DNA of 64,000 nucleotides from Beta vulgaris subsp. vulgaris (GCF_026745355.1 NC_079209.1:40726178-40790177); one strand, 5' to 3'. Counted from the first letter of the stretch, positions 1-13,885 are shown. Notes: a model not told the origin generated them from the sequence alone. Numbers and translations: made by a program.

Positions 1-723
1 AGTTTGTGAGATGAAGGGTGATTATGTTTGTGCTCTGATATTTGCATTTTCTGCGGCCACAACCACAAGGCATCAACAATTACAAAATATTGACTATCAT
101 TGTTGATAGTAAACCAACATCAATTTGACTATCATGTTTTCAGCTACTGTTCAGGCTTCCCCTTGCTCATTGAAAAGGAGCAGGGTCTTGTGTTTCAATA
201 AAAAGTCACTCTAGAAAGTTTAGTGGAATGAGTAAATTCTGAATGTAACACTTCTGCTATACTCAGGAGTCAGGCAATTGTCTTTCCTAGGGGTGTTCAT
301 TAAAAACCAAAAAACCGTACCCAAAATCCGGTCTAAATGGGTGGTAACCGTACCGATAAAAAAAAAGTTACTGAACCGGTAAAAGACTCTTTTCAATCCA
401 TTAGGTAGTCAAAACTCAAGTTCTCTGGTTCAGTAAACTGCTTGTAACCGTCAGCAAGGTAAAAAAAAAACTAAACACTAATCAATTAAATGCTAAAAAA
501 ACATTGAACTAATAAATTGCCCAGCTTGTCCTTTCGTAGCGGTGATCAACATTAGCACCCCTCCCTCTCGCAGAATGATATATTGGTAAAATTGAAATAA
601 CATAAATTATTTTCCCAATATTTCTGGTCATTAGCTCACAGCTTACTGCCTCACTACACAGTGACATATAGCATTAAGTAATGCACCACAAATATTGACA
701 GGTTGCTTTGATTTTTTTCACAG
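1..723 (+). other. Intron of the NPH3-family gene (5' part outside window)
   Basis: No coding sequence of the missing first exon (BTB start) is visible. The interval ends with a pyrimidine-rich tract and a CAG acceptor at 721-723, directly before an exon in phase 0. A hAT-like terminal motif, TAGGGGTGTTCATTAAAAAC, starts at about 289 and is followed by poly-A and ACCGG-rich sequence, so a decayed hAT fragment probably lies in the intron. Nothing else is recognised here. Confidence 0.6.
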
Positions 724-2957
724 TTCCCCCTGCTCTCCAAGAGTTCTCAGTTGCAAAAGTTGGTTTCAACAGCAAATGAACAGAGCAGTGATGATGTGAT
801 AATCACAGACATGCCGGGAGGGCCTGCTGCTTTTGAAATTTGTGCCAAATACTGTTATGGAATGGTTGTTACCTTAAATGCTCACAACGTAATTGCTGCT
901 CGTTGTGCAGCCGAGTATTTGGGGATGCATGAAACTATGGAAAAAGGGAACCTTGCATACAAAATTGATGTCTTCCTGAACTCTGTTATTTTCCGGAGCT
1001 GGAAAGACTCTATCATAGTTCTGCAGACAACTATGTCAATGCTCCCATGGTCTGAGGATTTGAAGTTGATCAGTCACTGTGTTGAGTCTATTGCTTCGAG
1101 AGCAGTAGTTGACACTTCCAAGGTAGACTGGTCCTACACATATAACCGGAAGAAGCTTCCAGAGGAAAATGGAACCGATCCAAATTGGAACGGAGTTAGA
1201 AACTACAAAGTAGTGCCAAACGACTGGTGGGTTGAGGACCTATCTGAGCTTGAGGTTGATTTATATAAGAGGGTTATGGCTAGTATCAATAGCAAAGGCA
1301 TTATTTGTGGTGAAGTGATTGGAGAATCTCTGAAAGCTTATGCATATCGACATTTTCCCGCTCTTATCAAGGGTGTGACACGATCTACAGATAAGACAAA
1401 CTATCGATCCACTGTTGATACAATCATTTTTCTGCTTCCTGATGAGAAAGGCTGTGTTTCATGCAGTTTCTTGCTGAAATTGTTAAAAGCAGCGATATTA
1501 GTGGACTCTGGTGAAGTGGCAAAAAAAGAGTTAATCAAGAAAATAGGACACCAACTAGAACAGGCCTCTGTCAGTGACCTTTTAATGAAAGCACCTGAAG
1601 GAGATACTTTGATGTATAATGTCGATGTTGTATTGAACATAGTGCACGAGTTTCTAATTCGCGATCAAAATTCTGAAATCAAAGCACTCGAAGCAGACGA
1701 GGGTCAGGAAATTAATCAACCTGGGATATTGTCTGAAGCGTCTAAGCTAATGGTGGCCAAGTTAATTGATGGATACCTTGCTGAAATTGCAAGGGATCAG
1801 AATCTGCCTGCGTCAAAGTTTATTGAACTCGCTGACATGGTCTCGAGCATTTCAAGGCCTGGACATGATGGGCTTTACCGTGCGATTGATATGTACCTCA
1901 AGGTATTTATATTATTCTTATTTTGCACCATTTCAGAAAAATTTAGTCTGTAGGTCTGTTGTCTTTGCTTGAGCTCTAATAGGATTCGTGTGAAACGAAA
2001 TGAAGAAACCATTATTGTTCATGTTTGGTATGCGGGTTGGTTAATGGTTTTGTTTCTTGAAGTTAACTATTTTCACCGAATTATTACCTTCTCAACCCTA
2101 TCGTAACACACTATGTTATCCTCCTCAACCCTATGGCGATTCCTTTTCATAGTGGAACCAAACACCCAATAAAATAATAATAATTGTTACCATTGCTTCA
2201 CTGTATTTGATTTTATTCCCTTTTCGTTCCATGAGTTGAAGTAAACATGCACTTAAATCAAACTAACACAAAGGAAAAAAGCCGACCTAGATCAAGCCAA
2301 GCAAAACGTTTTGGGAATCGAGTTCTTGTAAACCAATTTGAGACCTATCGATCTTTTCTCTGTGTTGCATAAATTAATACCTTATTATGTCTTGGAATGC
2401 AGGAACATCCTGGGATTACCAAGAGTGAGAGAAAGAAGATATGTAAGCTCATGGACTGTAAGAAGCTATCAGTAGATGCATGCATGCACGCTGTGCAGAA
2501 TGAAAGGCTCCCATTGAGGGTAATTGTCCAGGTGCTTTTCTTCGAGCAGGTTCGTGCTGCGGCTACATCTGGGACCAGCACCCCTGACTTGCCAAAAAGC
2601 ATCCGAGACTTGAACTACGGGTCCCAAAGAAGCTCAAGATCAACACCCAATGCAGATGAAGATTGGGACGCAGTGGCTACAGCTGAGGAATTGAAGGTTT
2701 TAAAGGGTGAGTTAGCCGCGTTGAAGTTGGAAAGGAAGAACAGTGAGAAAATTGAAGGTAGACGTAGTGTTGACAAAGCTGCCTTCCATAAGATGAAAGG
2801 AGTGTTAATGACAAAGAAGATATTTGCTAAGCTTTTGTCAAGTAAGCACGGTAATGGCGATACAAGTGGCTCAGATTCATCAGAAAGCCCTAGTTCTGCA
2901 AATCCTGAAGAAGCTAAATCTATGTCTTCCACCCATAGAAGAATTTCAGTTTCTTAG
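724..2957 (+). CDS. BTB/POZ-NPH3 domain protein (NPH3/RPT2-like), last two exons
   Basis: Exons are 724-1902 and 2403-2957 (stop TAG 2955-2957), separated by a GT-AG intron. The 577 visible residues begin inside the BTB domain (FPLLSKSSQLQKLV), continue through a linker containing LPEENGTDPNWNG, and enter the NPH3 domain at about residue 166 (NDWWVEDL). That domain runs to about 440, including LMDCKKLS, NERLPLR and VLFFEQ around the start of exon 2. A coiled coil follows (about 485-512), then a Ser-rich tail ending RRISVS. Family members act as substrate adaptors for CUL3 ubiquitin ligases or as plasma-membrane partners of phototropins and auxin-transport components. The C-terminal half most resembles the Arabidopsis At1g67900/At3g26490 subgroup as I recall it; this is a recollection, not a search result. 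The first exon lies upstream of the window. No disabling mutation was seen, so the gene is probably functional. Confidence 0.93.
1903..2402 (+). other. Intron between the two NPH3-gene exons
   Basis: The donor is AAG|GTATTT at 1902/1903 and the acceptor is TGCAG|GAACAT at 2402/2403. Splicing joins a Lys codon to Glu-His-Pro-Gly in frame, the conserved junction of this gene family. The intron is AT-rich and shows no other feature. Confidence 0.85.
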
Positions 2958-3188
2958 TATTGTTATTAATTTATAGTCGTCTTGTTGGTCTAATAATCCT
3001 TTCATATTTTTCTATTTTGTTGTAGCACTTCTGTTTCTATTCTTCCTCTTAAAACATTAGATGTCATAGAGTTAGTGGTTATTCGTCGTCTTCAAGTAAA
3101 AAAAAGGTAAGCATTTGTATGGGACGTATTGGAGATAGAGAAATAATGATATTTCAATTATCAAACATAGATCCCCTGAAAAAAAAAA
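2958..3188 (+). other. 3' UTR and flank of the NPH3 gene
   Basis: AT-rich sequence with several AATAAT-like words suitable as polyadenylation signals. It ends in an A-rich run immediately before the inferred Helitron 5' end at 3189. No gene was seen. Confidence 0.5.
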
Positions 3189-3371
3189 TCTATATATATA
3201 TCTAAAGTAGAATCTTACAGGCCACGTGTCGTTCAGTTAGAGATTTGAATCCCACGTGGCATGACGTGGCATGCTCCGTCGATCAGTATTTTTTTGAAGC
3301 TGAATGAGAGTGTCCACGTGTCACACGAATCAAAGCATATGAAATTCCCATAATCACGCATATCCCTTCCC

Positions 3372-4980
3372 TTAATCACGCATATAATTGATTACGTAAT
3401 CAATATAATTGACGTCAATCACGGATTTTAATTGATAGGTAATCTATATAATTAAGGAAACAATTATGTCAATCACGTTATCTATGTAATTGATACACTC
3501 AAATTGCACGTGAAAATAAATAAAAAACTTCTTTGCTTTTATAAAAACGTTATATTTTAGGAAACTTTATAAAACATTTCTTGATATATATATATATCCT
3601 GATCAAATGCAATCAATTAAGATCGATTATATCGACAAACTTTTTGGTATAAAAACGCGCATATGCACAAGTTACTTCCTCTCTCACAAATCTCCAACAA
3701 AATTCATTACTCATATCTCTTTATATTAGTTTGCAGTGAAACCCGAAATTTGATGTTCGATTATTTTCAACTCATCATTTTCGTTATATCTTGAATTATC
3801 TTTCATCATTTCTTTCTATTCTATTATAATGTTGATGGAGATTCCATTGATATATCTCTTTATATATGGCCAAATGCGTGCTTCCTTTGATTCTTTCCAT
3901 GTGTTTTGACTGTCAAATATTTATTGTTTCATTAAGGGAATAGTAGGATTAGGGCGGAATTGAAGCTCATACATGTAACAGACAACATAACAATCAACTG
4001 CAGCAACAACAACAAACTGGTGCAGGGCGGCAGCCAGCGTGAGCGTCGACAACACCGGTGATGCAACACCAGCAGCACCACACATAACAACGTAGAGGAG
4101 AGATTATGTGAGGCATGCAACAGGAACTTAAAAATCAAAAAAGACATTTGAGGTTCCTCTCATATATTGTGGAGTTTCTAAAACCTTTGAAAGGTAGTAA
4201 TGGAGTTTTAGTTGAGCAAAGATTTAATATTTGATGGGTGATTCTTGATTTCAAAAGAGAAAAACGTTAACACCATCATTTGCTTAGAACAAAAATGAGG
4301 GGAACAACCAAACAGGGGAGACGAAGACGAGTGGAAGAGGAGGAAGATTTGGGATTCTTTTTGGGTTTGGTGATCTTATGGAAAATGATGATCAAGGTCG
4401 TCTTTGATCTTATTTGATGGAGCATGATTTCTTGACAGCAAGACCTTAATATGTCACAACTCATGACTCAGATCCACGACAGAAAGAATAAAAAAATTGA
4501 ATAGGTTTCCTTTTCTCATTTTTTTTTCCTCATGGGGGGAAAATTATATGTAATAAATTCATTTTAGATCAATAAAGTATATTTTGATTATGTTCCTCAT
4601 AAGATGTAATTGTCTTTATGTTTTTAAAGTTTTTCAATAAGTTCTTCTATTTTGATTATATTATTTTGTTTGGCATGGCATATTATAAGGTTTTCAAGCT
4701 TTCTTTTAGGGCATGTTCTCTTCGGCATAAAACAACTGAATTTAACTGAACTGAATTGAACTGAACTGGTCTTGAACTGAACTAATCTGAACTGAATTAA
4801 ACCTGCCCTTAATCACGCATATAATTGATTTGAAATTGAATTAAATTAGGAAATCAGTAAGATTCACAATCAAATTGCATGTTTAATTAAAAAAAAATAA
4901 TGTCAATTAGTAGTATACATTGACGTCAATCACGCTTTGTAATTGATACGTAATCGATATAATTAAGGAAACAATTATTT
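3372..4980 (+). repeat. Diverged direct repeat inside the Helitron
   Basis: Two copies at about 3372-3480 and 4808-4980 share CCCTTAATCACGCATATAAT, TGACGTCAATCACG and ATATAATTAAGGAAACAATT in the same order, with an extra segment inside the second copy. A third, weaker trace lies near 5095-5170. This suggests fusion of two related Helitron 5' regions or an old duplication. The sequence between the copies has no recognisable gene. Confidence 0.5.
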
Positions 4981-5667
4981 AGGTTCCCAAATAAACCAGT
5001 CATGCTAATATTAAGGAAACAATTAGTTATTATTGTGAGTAAATTACATAAATAAATAAATTCAATAAAAACCTTAATTATATATGGCCATAATCCCTAC
5101 AATCATGCGTGTAATTGATATTGTACTTGCTTCAAATTAAGAAACAAGTATATTCCCTTCTTAATATTCCCTATTATGCAGCTAATGTTAAGGAATTATT
5201 TTTGCTAATTCCGAATGAGAAGTTGTTCGACTTACAATTTTGCAACTATAAATAGGCATTATACTCTAGATTTGCAGGAGTCATTCAAAGTACATATTAC
5301 ATAGTTATATTATATTCTCTCCGGTGGTGTTATTCTATTATAAGTCAACCATACGATTGAAAGTGGGTTGCACCCAAAATTATAAGTCAACGGTACCAAC
5401 TGATGAGCAATCTATATTTTTTTGTGCAAACTCATGAACAATCTATGATTATATAGCAAGCTATGATTAGGGATACAACAACTTATTAGTATTATTTTTT
5501 CTAACATTTATATCTTAGTATGTTTTTATGTTCGTAGTGCCCGTTTTATTATCATCATATTTATTTGTTGACTAATAAATAACTCACTCAATTTTGTGTT
5601 CGTGATTATATGGTATTATTGTTATCATATTCCCGTGCAATACTATTATTGCTTTAAAAAGGAATTC

Positions 5668-5669
<2 letters not shown>

Positions 5670-5717
<48 letters not shown>
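5670..5717. repeat. (TA)n microsatellite
   Basis: About 24 uninterrupted TA units inside the Helitron body. Confidence 0.95.
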
Positions 5718-7086
5718 TATAAATATGTCATCATTCACTGAAGTGAAAACCCATTCATACAAAATTATAGTTATAAATCCATGAAATCTAACTTCTCAAT
5801 TTCAATTTCTAATTAATTCATAAAATAAATAAACTCAGTTGATCCATAGCAATGTAGGCATATGCATGTTCAATTCATCCCCAAATTTTTATAATTGATC
5901 CTCAAAACACAAATTTTTTATAGTACAATATCCAATTTATATAAGGAAACTACCATAAGTAAGTTTTTTATACTTTTTGGGCAGTGGGATAAAAAATCAA
6001 ATTACAATATCTATGTACAATATGAAAATAAAAACGGTTTATGTTATAATCAGAAAATTAACGAATTAGAAGTTTTAGAATTGGTATATGTCAGTTGAAA
6101 CCAAGTATATAAGAAAAAAAATACCCTTCTTAACGATTTTGACAAAAAACCATTTTGATTTATAATATTAGTCACATAATAGAAATGCACTTTAACAATA
6201 TTATAGAAAGAGACTTGAACAATTTAGGTAATAAATAATGACACCATCATAAAAGGTTCGTTAAAAATCATATTAATCCTAAAATAAAAGTTAAAAAATG
6301 ATATTACATCCATCTTTGTAAAAATTTAAATAAAACGTTGAAACATCATTAATATTTGGCCAAAGTCATATATTGATTTGAAGAACTCTTTTTTTTCCGA
6401 TTTCTCTAATTAACTCTGTTTATTGTTTTTTAATTAAAAGAAGTTTCAAACAAAAAACATTTCTAATTAGAATGTGAGTATTATTTTAATTTGTAGAACC
6501 AGGAAATGAAACATCCCCCTTTTAGTGATCTAAATTACATTAGAAACTATATATGTTTACATTCAGAAGTAGTCTTTGTTTTTGCCAATAATATCAATTA
6601 GTACTATACAAGTATCAGCTAGATTAACGTACATATGAATCATTTACTTGCTGCACACAAACAAAAACATCAAGGGATAAAAAGAAATCAATTGATAAAA
6701 TGGAAAGTTTTAGATCACAACACAAAATCGAAATTTATCCTTGAATAACAACACTCTTAAAATTTAAAAGTTGAACTTTTATTTACCGCTTTATAGCATA
6801 CTCTAACAATATTACAAAAAGAGTCATATATAATGAGCATCACTATAAAAATTTACATAAAAATCATATTACAATCATCTTTTTTGGAAAGTGAAATAAA
6901 ATTTTGAAATAATATCATTAGCTGGCTTAACACCAAAATAAGAAATTCTTTTGCTCCAACACAATGTCATTCAATCTTATACAAATCAAAATTTAGTCCC
7001 TAAATTGTGCAATAATTATTTTTCTTAGGCTGAAACGATATTTCTTCTTTTAGACGCCATTGTAGGAAATCGTTCTATAAAGTATA
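5718..7086. other. AT-rich Helitron interior, no gene seen
   Basis: Very AT-rich with only short chance reading frames. Related AT-rich phrases recur (for example around 6180-6260 and 6800-6860, both with a hexad-like ACAATATTA word), but no protein homology or structured repeat can be supported. Confidence 0.4.
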
Positions 7087-7311
7087 CTCCGTCCATTCTT
7101 GAATAATTGTCATGTAAGGTTTGGATACACATATGAAGAATATATAGTAGGGGTTGTAGGTATTGTTGGCAAATAGTGTACAAGTATAAACAAAAAAATT
7201 GATTGAGTAAGAAAGAGAACAGTGGAGGGCTTCACATCACATGAATATGAGAAGAATGTGTGTGAGAGATATAATTAGTGGAGGGATTTATATCAGATGG
7301 GTTCGGAGGAG
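7087..7311. mobile_element. Degenerate Stowaway-like MITE
   Basis: The ends CTCCGTCCATTC and CGGAGGAG are flanked on both sides by TA, the Tc1/mariner target dinucleotide. About 225 bp long, no coding capacity. The TIRs are imperfect, so the call is tentative. Confidence 0.4.
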
Positions 7312-7803
7312 TAAATTATCATTTAATTAAGGTAAAAAGATAATTATTTATGAATGCATGAAAATTTGATGACCAATGGAGTCTGTGCAAACATATTATC
7401 ACATAATGTTACTAATATAATGAAAATATAATTGTAAGAATGAATGTTAAACATTTGCATATAGATACAAAATATCAAGATACGTGAAATAAGCAACATA
7501 TTTGGTGTTTTCTAACAAATAAAAAAAACATAGTAACTGAAATCTATAACTGGAGAACATAATGAATAAAAAATGAAAAATCACATAATACAAGATGACA
7601 AAAAAACATAATGTAACAAAGTCAAAAGTTGCTTTAAATAGAAGGATCCTTTCCACCATCAAAGTGTAAATACTATTAAGAGAAAAGATAATGAAAGGTG
7701 ATAGGATTACTCTAAAGCAAAGGGAGCATTAAAAATTAATTCATATTAATCTTGAACGTGACATACAATGATACAAGACTATAAAACGGGTATATATAAC
7801 GTT

Positions 7804-8670
7804 AATAATATGATGAGATTTTATGACAGGTCATTGAAGATTATCATTTTTGTGCAATCACTCCCTTAATTAAATTGTACAATCGGCCAAAATTTTCTAA
7901 ATAGATAACGTTTAAAGAAAGTCCCCGTGCAAGTAGTGGTTGTCTGGTGGGTGGTGGTCCATGGGTGACCCGGTGCATTGCAATGATGATGTAAGATTAC
8001 AAGAGAAGAGAGGGTGAGTGGGCTGGGGAAAACGGGAGTGAAAGTGGTTGCATGATAGAGTGCAAGTAGTGATGCGAATTGTGATTTTGTATGAGCTTCT
8101 AAGTGAAGCAATGGGCACATCGAAGACTTTTTCAGTATACCTTTTTAAAGAAAAATGGTTGGTCACATGTCCCACCATAATATTAGCTATATTAGTTACT
8201 GAACATATGGGTCGTAAGCCAATTTAATATATTCTTAATACACGATATGATTATAAAAAGGTTGCTTGGAATTTCAGGAATATAATGACGTATTATATAA
8301 AGGAAATAATATGATGAGACTTTTGTGACAGGTCATTGATGATTCCCATTTGTGTGCAATCACTCCCTTAATTTATACAATATGCCAAAATTTTCTATAG
8401 ATAACATCTGATGAAGTTCCCCGCCGCAAGCAGTGGTAGCCTGGTGGGTGGTGGCCAGTGGGTGGCCTGGTATAGTGCAGGCGTGCAGCAGTGGTGCAAG
8501 ACAACAAGAAAGAGGGGGAGAGCATGACTGTAGAATGCAAGAGTAGAAGTGGTTGCATGATTGAGTGATAGTAGTGGTGTGAATTAAAATTTTATTTAAA
8601 TGGGCAAAGCAAAGAAATTTTCAGTCAGATTTTCTAAAATATTGTTGCTCACGTGTTCCACCATAACATT
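7804..8670 (+). repeat. Two-copy direct repeat, period about 501 bp
   Basis: Copies at about 7804-8190 and 8305-8670 align along most of their length. Both start AATAATATGATGAGA, contain CAATCACTCCCTTAAT and CTGGTGGGTGGTGG, and end with CCACCATAA. Divergence is substantial, so the duplication is old. No protein is encoded; the copies lie just upstream of the Helitron helicase remnant. Confidence 0.7.
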
Positions 8671-8714
8671 AAATATATGACTATAATAACTTTAAATCAC
8701 AAGTTAATATTCAG

Positions 8715-9589
8715 ACTTCAATCATGTTCTTCTTCGTCGACTGCTAATGAAGTAAGGGAGTTCTCAGAATGGGTACTGAGTGTTGGTGATGGCAGAGCTG
8801 GAGGGTCCAATGATGGAGAAGTGGATATTGAAATCACTGAAGATATTCTTATAGACGGTGGAGATGACCCCATATCATCAATTGTCGACAGCACATACCC
8901 TTCACTCACTGATCACCTCTGGGAAGCCAAATACTTTCAAGAAAGAGCAATTCTAGCTCCAACTAATGAAATAGTTAAGAAGGTGAATGATCTTGTGTTG
9001 TCCACAATTCCAGGTGATGAGAAAAATTACTTGAGTTGTGATGCAATTAGTAAAGATGAAGGAAACTTAGGGGTTCATGAAATATAATCTATTGAATTCC
9101 TAAACACAATAAAGTGTTCGGGCCTGCCAAATCATAGTATTAAGTTAAAAGTTGGTGCACCGGTCATGTTGCTTCGTAATATTGATCAGACATCTGGATT
9201 GTGTAATGGCACGAGGCTGGTTGTCAAGCATTTAGGCAATCAAGTGATTGAAGCTACCATCATTTCAGGGAGTAATGTTGGTGACAAGGTATTCATCTCA
9301 CGAATGACACTAACACCGTCTGACTCAACAAAATTTCCTATCAGATTAAAGACGACGATTTCCTTTAACTGAGTGTTTTGCCAGGACTATAAACAAAAGT
9401 CAAGGACAATCATTATCACACGTCGGGTTGAATTTACCAAGGCCTGTTTTCAGTCATGGTAAGCTATATGTCACTGTTTCCCAAGTCACGAACAAAAAAG
9501 GACTTAAAATTTTTATTTGTGATAAAGAGAATAATATGTGCAAAACAATTACAAATGTTATTTATAAGGAAGTGTTCCAAAATGTATAA
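8715..9589 (+). pseudogene. Helitron PIF1-like DNA helicase, C-terminal remnant
   Basis: The remnant matches the C-terminal third of the plant Helitron PIF1/RRM3-type helicase. Visible words in order are FSEWVLSVGDG, QERAILAPTNE, FLNTIKCSGLPNH, KVGAPVMLLRNID, SGLCNGTRL, RMTLTPSD, and finally TNVIYKEVFQNV before a stop at 9587-9589. In Helitrons this 5'-3' helicase is fused to a rolling-circle Rep nuclease and unwinds DNA during transposition. A TAA at 9085-9087 interrupts the frame, and a frameshift follows about 9360, after which the final motif appears in other frames. The N-terminal Walker motifs and the Rep domain are absent. A possible acceptor (TATTCAG) precedes the first homologous codon. 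Inactive. Confidence 0.88.
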
Positions 9590-9705
9590 CTTCATACACA
9601 TTTTTGTAATTTTTGTTATTATAACTTTTACTTATTATTTCATTAGAAAATTTGTTGTCTATTATTCATTTCATTGGAAAAATTTTCTTATTAAGCAAAT
9701 CCTTT

Positions 9706-9737
9706 CCCGTGCATTTTTGCACGGGTCCAGAAGCTAG
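9706..9737 (+). promoter_or_regulatory. Helitron 3' terminator hairpin and CTAG end
   Basis: Perfect 7-bp stem with a six-base loop, followed after eight bases by CTAG and a T flank. This is the Helitron 3' transposition terminator. Confidence 0.85.
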
Positions 9738-10039
9738 TTATCAAATATAGACAAGTATCCATATATTAATCATAGAAGAGGGAGAATGTTGGACAATTTT
9801 TTTTATTTTTATTTTTTTTGTAAATGAGTAACTAAACGCAGTGATGTTAACGTGATTTGATCTACGGTCTTGGCCACTTGGTATCATGTTCACAAGATTT
9901 TAACAACTAATCTAAATGGCATGTACACAATCTGAACTTTATGTTGAACCTTTGATTTTATTCACCATAAAAATTACCTTTGGTTATTGTCAAAATAGTA
10001 TGTTAAGGGTTATACCAAACTGTGGACTTTAAAATTTTC
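9738..10039. other. Flanking sequence, no feature seen
   Basis: AT-rich, without a coding region or clear repeat. Its first bases (TTATCAAATATAG) resemble those after the second Helitron end at 26817. Confidence 0.4.
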
Positions 10040-12127
10040 TGTTAACTCGGAAGGAACTCCAAGAGGGGGGGGAGGGTTTGAATTAAAGTGTGGAACTTAT
10101 TGTCCAAATAATGTGGAATTTAAAACATAAATAAGGAACTCAAAGTGCAAGAGAGGTTTTTACGTGGAAACTTTTTGTCTCAATAAAAGAAGAAAAACCA
10201 CGACCTGCTCAAGATTTAAACACTTCACTATAATAGGAAACCTCCTTTGTTACAACCTATTACATGCACAAGTTCCACTCATAACTCCCACAATCTCACA
10301 AGTTCCACTAGTAACTTCAACAAACTAGACTTAACTTTAAGTCCCTTAAGAATTCCCACAACTCTTTACAGCAGGTTTACTCAAACCATTCACCCCTAGA
10401 TAAACTTTACCCCAAGCCTACGCATAAACAACAAGAACTTACTCAAGTTCCTAACTCGAACTTGATACAAGAATTCACTCAAACCCTTTACCAAATTCCC
10501 ATTACAAGAGCTCACTGATCAAACCCTTTAACCCCAAACTCAAATACAGACGGTTGATAATTTGGTGTAACTCTAGTATATAGAAAGTGAAGAACTGTAA
10601 AGGAATATGACACTCGTATGAACTTGGAACTCATAGGAACTAACTCAAAACAAGGAATGGAAGATATAATTCTTTTGTAACGCTATTCCTTAAGTCAAAC
10701 CTTATGGAATGACATAAGTCAGACACTATGGAAAGACACCAGTTAGACAATTTATGGAATGACATAAGTCAGACACTATGAAAAGACACTAGTCAAGACT
10801 TGAGCACTACTTCCACTTATTTCTCCACTAACCCATGATCAGTTAGTTGGGAGAAACTTGGGGAAGAAGCGGTCAACTTCTTGGGCACAACTTATGTCAC
10901 GTTTATAATAAAGCTGTTAGAGTAAAAATAGGAAACAAAAAGAAAACAATTTGGAGAAAACACAACGTTTTAGCAAAAAATACTCCAACATATATTTTTC
11001 CAAAACTCACTTTTTCTTTATTTTCTTATGCAAAAATATTTTATTGAAAACTTTTTTCATAAACCTGACATAATTACATGAATTCCTATGCGTACAAGAA
11101 CTCGCGTCAAGTTCCTGCACTCACAAAAACTCACTATACCTAATATACATCTAGGCTTTTTATTTTTCAAAGTTTAATAAGATAAGATTAAATAAACTAA
11201 AGATATAAAATCAGTATCCTAAATTAAAACCGATTTTACTTAAAACTTATCTTTTATTCAAAAAATAAAACTTATCCTAAAATAATTAATGCATATTATT
11301 TAAAAACCATTAATAAAGTAGATATTTATTAAGAAACAAACTCTAAATAAATCCTATAGATTAAGATATTAATATGCAACAGACTCACTGACTCTTAAAT
11401 ACTTTTGACTCTAAGCTTCACGGGTTCCTTTTGACTCCTTGTTTCATTACGTTTCACGTTTCCATATACTTACATGAGTTGTAGAAAATAAACACATATT
11501 TTTCTGCCTTCATGCTCCATGCTGCTCCAACTTAAGAACAGCATATTGGTAGCTCCACTTCTGGAACTTCGACATGGTAGTTCCTTTAAGGAACTTCACA
11601 CTTATAGTTCCTGACTAGGAACTACTTGTTTCAACTATGAAACTTCAAGGAATCGCTCCCACTCAGGAACTCTTCTACTCAAGTGCTGCCCCCATTCATG
11701 AAATCTTCCTACTTAGAAACTACTCCTACTCCAGTACTGCTCCTACTCTGGAACTACTCCCACTTAAGAACTGCATATTCAATATTCCTCTTAGGATATA
11801 CCTAAGAACTTCTCTCTTTGTGTTCCTTCTAGGCACTCTTCTAGGAACTTTGTTTGTGCTTGCTTCTATAACATTTTTCCTGAACTCTTCATGCTTTGTT
11901 CCATATTAGAAACTTAAATAAAGTCTAGTAGCACATCTGTATACTCAAACTTCTTCTCTCTTTGGACTTCACTTATTGTATATCTTCTAGGAACTCCTCA
12001 TCATGATGTGATATATTTAACCTTTCATGACTTGTTTTATGTTAATGTAATATCACATCTCAAACACGCATGTTAGTTAGATAATCATCATTTATTTACA
12101 ATCATCACAACACTACATGACTCAACA
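10040..12127 (-). mobile_element. Probable LTR of a Sirevirus-type Ty1/copia element
   Basis: On the + strand the segment starts TGTTAACTCGG and ends ACTCAACA; on the minus strand this reads TGTTGAGT to GTTAACA, a TG...CA LTR of about 2.1 kb. Just upstream on the minus strand is TTTGTCATCATCAAAA (reverse of 12128-12143), and about 0.2 kb further a polypurine-like CAAAAGGGGGAATA. Both resemble motifs near the 3' LTR of Sireviruses (family knowledge). No pol domain was found, so orientation and family are inferred. The segment is rich in repeated GGAACT words and contains a 42-bp direct repeat. Confidence 0.4.
10702..10793. repeat. Direct repeat, period 50 bp, two copies
   Basis: TTATGGAATGACATAAGTCA and the following 22 bases occur at 10702-10743 and again at 10752-10793 with two differences. 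The repeat lies in the inferred LTR. Confidence 0.8.
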
Positions 12128-13624
<1,497 letters not shown>

Positions 13625-13801
13625 ATATTTTTTTACTAAGTAATTAAGATTTGTATTCAAAACAAAACTTTACATCCTAAACCATAAAACATCAGTCCTT
13701 TCCCACCAGATCTGATAGGCAGCAGCATAAATCACAGCAAAACTCACTTGGCGTCTGAATCTAGACTAACCATTGCTAACCACAAGCAGAATCATTCCTT
13801 G
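13625..13801 (-). mobile_element. LINE 3'-end fragment
   Basis: On the minus strand the fragment encodes AVIYAAAYQIWWERTD, the usual C-terminal motif of plant L1-type ORF2 just after the zf-RVT domain, followed by a short 3' UTR and an A-rich tail at about 13630. Only the last 180 bp survive. It borders the gypsy remnant directly. Confidence 0.65.
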
Positions 13802-13885
13802 GATTGAACTACACTGGAAATACCCCAACGTCTAAGGCGGTGGCGGAGAAGGCGGCCACAAAGAAAAGGCCGGCCGCGACGGGAG

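Larger units (their letters stand above)
3189..9737 (+). mobile_element. Helitron, about 6.5 kb, with decayed helicase
   Basis: The 3' end is diagnostic: a 7-bp stem (CCCGTGC 9706-9712, GCACGGG 9719-9725) lies eight bases before CTAG at 9734-9737, followed by T. The probable 5' end is TCTATATATATATCTAAAG at 3189, preceded by A, giving the A^T insertion context known for Helitrons. A PIF1-type helicase remnant lies near the 3' end on the same strand, as expected. No Rep (HUH) domain was recognised. The interior contains a repeated segment (about 3372-3480 and 4808-4980, both starting CCCTTAATCACGCATATAAT), a TA microsatellite and a 0.5-kb duplication, so the body may be composite. The 3' end is secure; the 5' end is an inference. 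Confidence 0.65.

Noticed and set aside
1401..1640. Minus-strand frames opposite the NPH3 exons (also 2345-2602 and 2615-2932)
   Set aside because: Shadows of the coding strand, which has clear homology and splice sites.
3932..4147. Captured host gene inside the Helitron
   Set aside because: The CAG/CAC-rich stretch has no recognisable protein in any frame.
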